Position numbers and translations under genes: made by a program. DNA of 8,465 nt from assembly GCA_017304505.1 (NCBI GenBank), contig JAFKKQ010000377.1, positions 1 to 8,465 on the forward strand. Reading direction: 5' to 3'. The stretch is from Hyphomicrobiales bacterium (lineage in GTDB: Bacteria > Pseudomonadota > Alphaproteobacteria > Rhizobiales > Xanthobacteraceae). The notes beneath the pieces are model-generated. The model made no database searches and was not told where the DNA came from. It was given only the letters and a program-made list of their open reading frames with translations. Shown here piece after piece: positions 5,689 through 8,465 of this stretch; the first letter of the stretch is position 1, and each line of letters opens with the position of its first letter.

Positions 5689-5752
5689 GGCCGATCATCG
5701 CACGATGCGCGGCCGCAAACCACTCCCGGGCGCCACTCTCCGCATTCGCGCA

Positions 5753-6940
5753 TCAGACCCCGCGCAACCGCAGTTGCGCGCGGCGGCGGCGCGACCACAT
5801 CATCAACCCCGTCACCGATAACGCTGCGACCACGATTCCCGCCACACAAATCAGGATGCGTCCGGGCAGGCCCGCGATCCGCCCGCTGTGCAGCGGAAAC
5901 TGCACCTGCATGAACACATCGCCGGCGCGGCCCTCGCCCGGCGCAACAGCCCGAATCAAAGCGCCGGTGGCGGCATCGAACATCATCGACGCCGGCCCGA
6001 GCCCTTCGCCGCGATCCTGCTGCGAGCGCGTCATACTCACCGTGTAGGTGCCCTCGCCCGTATTATGAAACACTGCGCCGGGCGGCGGCCAGTTCCGTGC
6101 CGCGGCCTCCTCGGCGGCCCGCGCCGCAACGGCATCAAAGCCCAAGGCCGCGCGAGAGGCATCGGCACGACTTGGCGGCGGCTCGCTCATCGACATGACC
6201 GCACGAACCAGGGGCCGGAACAGTTCCGCGTCGAGATTCAGCGCCACGCCGCTCATCGCAAGCGGCACCAGCGCGAGCCAGAGCCACAACCCGCCGACGC
6301 GATGCAAGTCGAGCGTGCGGCGTCCGACACCGACATTGCCGCGCGCCAAGCGGAAGCTCGACATCCATTTCGACAGGAACGGCTGTCGCCGGGGAAACGT
6401 CAGCCCAATCGCGACGAAACAATCGAGCAACCAGACCAGCGCCACGGTGCCCATCAGCCACGCGCCCCAGCGCCCGGGCAGATAGAGCGTGTTGTGCAGC
6501 GTGAACAGGAACGGCATCAGATGCTTGCGCTCAAAACAACACGCCCCCCACAGCCGCGTGCCGATCATCGCGCCGCTCGCCGGATCGGCGAACACCTCGT
6601 CGTAGCCGAGTGCGAACGGCTGCCCGGTTGCCGGGTCGTTGCGCGGCTGCACCGTCAGCAGCGCGGCTTCGCCCGGCGCAACGCGAAGCGGCATGCCGAT
6701 CACCTGCAAGCGCGGCTCGGCAGCCTCGACCTTCGCCGCGAGCGCCGACGGCGAAAGATGCGGCCCGGCGCTTGCGGCCCTGTAAAGTTCCGGATTCAGC
6801 GCAACATCAAGTTCGGGCCAGAACGCGATCAGGCTCCCGGTGATGCCGGCAATGAACAGGAATCCCGCCGTGACGAGGCCGACCGTGCGGTGCAGCCGCG
6901 TCAACAGCGCGCGAACCGCAAACGCCTTCGCCTTCGCCAA
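5753..6940 (-). CDS. PepSY-associated transmembrane protein, 395 aa
   Basis: This inner-membrane protein is of the PepSY_TM (PiuB-like) family, repeatedly found beside ferric-siderophore receptors and thought to help release or reduce iron at the cytoplasmic membrane. Four membrane segments are visible: about 18-41, 160-182, 214-236 and 361-382. Conserved histidines sit at or next to them: H17 in RLHRTVG, H140 and H149 in KHLMPFLFTLHNTLYLPG, H213 in DLHRVGG, and H351 in PLHSGRIAGLPGR. These are candidates for heme or metal ligands. Two periplasmic-type loops (42-159 and 237-360) hold the PepSY-like parts, and C134-C135 are adjacent in the first. Translation appears to begin at TTG (6938-6940), since no ATG or GTG exists in frame between the receptor stop and TM1. 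The start is in the same frame as the receptor, three bases after its stop, which implies one operon and coupled translation. Confidence 0.88.
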   Translation of the reverse strand: MAKAKAFAVRALLTRLHRTVGLVTAGFLFIAGITGSLIAFWPELDVALNPELYRAASAGPHLSPSALAAKVEAAEPRLQVIGMPLRVAPGEAALLTVQPRNDPATGQPFALGYDEVFADPASGAMIGTRLWGACCFERKHLMPFLFTLHNTLYLPGRWGAWLMGTVALVWLLDCFVAIGLTFPRRQPFLSKWMSSFRLARGNVGVGRRTLDLHRVGGLWLWLALVPLAMSGVALNLDAELFRPLVRAVMSMSEPPPSRADASRAALGFDAVAARAAEEAAARNWPPPGAVFHNTGEGTYTVSMTRSQQDRGEGLGPASMMFDAATGALIRAVAPGEGRAGDVFMQVQFPLHSGRIAGLPGRILICVAGIVVAALSVTGLMMWSRRRRAQLRLRGV

Positions 6941-6943
6941 CGC

Positions 6944-8465
6944 TCACCACCGATAGCGCAGGCTTGCGACCACCCTGCGCCGCTCGCCGTAGAAGCAGCC
7001 GAAGCTGAAGTCGTAGCAGCCGGCGACGTACTCCTTGTCGAACAGGTTGCGGGCGTTGATCGCAAAGCGATAGTTCTTCCAGTCGTAGTGGATCGCCGCG
7101 TCCGCCACCGCAAAGCCCGGCACTGTGAAGGTGTTGGCGTCATCGCCGAACGTGCGGCTCTGGTAGCGCAAGCCGCCGCCGAGACCGAACCCTGCCAGCG
7201 GTCCGCTGCGGAAGGTGTAATCCGCCCACAAGGCGACCCGATGCTTCGGCACGTTCCACGGCGTGTTGCCGACGGTGCCGTCGTCGTTCTCGGTGAACTT
7301 GGTGTCGAGATAGGTGTAGGCCGCCTTCACGTCCCAACCCGACGCGAGACTGGCGGCGGCTTCCACTTCGATACCGCGAGACTGGATTTCGCCGGACTGC
7401 TTGGAAAAGTTGGGGTCGAGCGGATCCATCGTCAGTACGTTCTGCCGCTTCAGATCGAATGCACCGACGGTGAACAGTGCCCTGGTGCCCGGCGGCTGGT
7501 ACTTCACGCCGACCTCGTATTGCCGGCCGGTTTCCGGCTTGAACGGCTGCAGCGAGGCGTCGGTGCCGAGCAACGGCAGAAACGACGTCGCGTAGCTGAC
7601 ATAGGGCGCAACGCCGTTATCGAACTTGTAAAGCAGGCCGGCACGACCGGTGCTCGCGCTGTCGTGCTGCTCGGCGGAGGTTCCGAACAGCACGTCATTG
7701 CTCGCGATCTTCGACCAGTCGTACCGGCCACCCAGATTCAGGACCCAGCGGTCGAATTTCATCTGGTCCTGAACATAGATACCCGTCTGCGACTGCTTCT
7801 GGTGTGTATCCTGGTACGGATCGCCGGGCGTGACAGGCAGGCTGTAGTCCGGATCGAAAATGTCGATCGGCGCGGCGTCGTAGCTTTGGCCGAAGTCGCG
7901 GAAGCGCGAGTGCTGATAATCGACGCCGAGCAGCAGCGTGTGGTTCACAAGGCCGGTGTTGAATTTCGCCTGCGCCTGATTGTCGACGGCGAAACCGTCG
8001 AGGTTCGACTGGGCGAAGTCGCCGTAGCGCACATAGGTACGCATGTCGGGCTGCAGGCCGAAGCCCGGACCGCCGTTGCCGAACACGCCGATCTGGTTAT
8101 TGTTGTCGAAATGAGCGAAGCGCAGGTTCTGGCGAACCGTCCAGATCTCGCTGAGCCGGTGCTCGAACTGATAGCCGATGGAGTATTGCGTCGGGCCGTA
8201 GTTATCGAAACCCGGCTTGCCGAGGAAACGATTCGACGGAATGTGTCCGTTCGGGTTCGGAAACACGGTACCGAGCGCGGGATAAAACTGCATGTCCCAA
8301 CCGCTGCGATCACGCTGATAATTGCCGAGGATCGTCAGCGTGGTGTCGAGATTGGGCTTCCAGGTCAGCGCCGGCGCGATGAAGACGCGATGCTGCCCGA
8401 CGTAATCGACCTGGGTGTCGTTGTCGCGGATCAAACCGGTAAGCCGGTAGAGCAGCGTCTTGTCC
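6944..8465 (-). CDS. TonB-dependent ferric-siderophore receptor, C-terminal 506 residues (5' end outside window)
   Basis: This outer-membrane 22-strand beta-barrel takes up ferric siderophores using energy from TonB-ExbB-ExbD. The frame is open to the right edge (last visible codons read DKTLLYRLTG), so the TTG at 8434 is internal. The signal peptide, TonB box and most of the plug are missing. Visible are plug-to-barrel and early barrel strands (DNDTQVDYVGQHRVFIAPAL, LTILGNYQRDRSGWDMQFYP), the mid-barrel GGRYDWSKI and ETGRQYEVGVKYQPPGTRALF, and the C-terminal NARNLFDKEYVAGC. Near the end, GCYDFSFGC holds a cysteine pair, followed by ERRRVVASLRYRW with the final aromatic residue needed for barrel assembly. 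The cysteine pair and ending are those of the FhuA/FoxA/FcuA hydroxamate group, so a ferrichrome- or ferrioxamine-like substrate is likely but not proven. Iron-responsive control would act upstream, outside the window. The PepSY gene follows after three bases. Confidence 0.92.
   Translation of the reverse strand, partial: DKTLLYRLTGLIRDNDTQVDYVGQHRVFIAPALTWKPNLDTTLTILGNYQRDRSGWDMQFYPALGTVFPNPNGHIPSNRFLGKPGFDNYGPTQYSIGYQFEHRLSEIWTVRQNLRFAHFDNNNQIGVFGNGGPGFGLQPDMRTYVRYGDFAQSNLDGFAVDNQAQAKFNTGLVNHTLLLGVDYQHSRFRDFGQSYDAAPIDIFDPDYSLPVTPGDPYQDTHQKQSQTGIYVQDQMKFDRWVLNLGGRYDWSKIASNDVLFGTSAEQHDSASTGRAGLLYKFDNGVAPYVSYATSFLPLLGTDASLQPFKPETGRQYEVGVKYQPPGTRALFTVGAFDLKRQNVLTMDPLDPNFSKQSGEIQSRGIEVEAAASLASGWDVKAAYTYLDTKFTENDDGTVGNTPWNVPKHRVALWADYTFRSGPLAGFGLGGGLRYQSRTFGDDANTFTVPGFAVADAAIHYDWKNYRFAINARNLFDKEYVAGCYDFSFGCFYGERRRVVASLRYRW

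Noticed and set aside
5215..5913. Plus-strand open frame of 232 aa opposite the VWA gene
   Set aside because: Antisense shadow typical of high-GC coding DNA; the minus-strand frame has a full VWA domain with the metal-site motif.

Overview
The window reads as a chromosomal stretch of a high-GC alphaproteobacterium of the Bradyrhizobium/Rhodopseudomonas/Afipia group (Nitrobacteraceae). The arguments are the base composition (many stretches at 65-80% GC), a YaiI protein, a CoxE-type VWA protein and a hydroxamate-type TonB receptor with a PepSY partner. The strongest argument is a tiny GTG-started gene behind a 17-base Shine-Dalgarno sequence, which matches my recollection of rreB, described from Bradyrhizobiaceae. 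The family placement is inference; no rRNA or tRNA gene is present to confirm it.

Left part (1-2329): the 3' end of an amidase-signature enzyme on the plus strand runs tail to tail into a minus-strand group. Read 5' to 3', that group is a GT4-type glycosyltransferase, a small reading frame that appears frameshifted, and a 66-residue membrane protein with two membrane segments. The glycosyltransferase is less GC-rich than its neighbours.

Middle part (2330-3539): mostly small or non-standard genes on the minus strand. In transcription order they are a single-pass membrane protein of 112 aa with four cysteines, the rreB-like unit (promoter, 17-nt Shine-Dalgarno, 20-codon GTG-started frame, two GC-rich hairpins), and a possible 48-aa reading frame upstream of the glycosyltransferase. 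The rreB-like unit is the least ordinary element of the window.

Right part (3540-8465): YaiI (minus) is divergent from an unrecognised 124-aa helical protein (plus), which converges on a CoxE-family VWA protein (minus). Upstream of that lies a tight minus-strand pair, a TonB-dependent ferric-siderophore receptor (N-terminus outside the window) followed after three bases by a four-helix PepSY membrane protein. Together these are likely to bring an iron chelate across the outer membrane and process it at the inner membrane. No mobile element, CRISPR array, tRNA or rRNA gene was seen.
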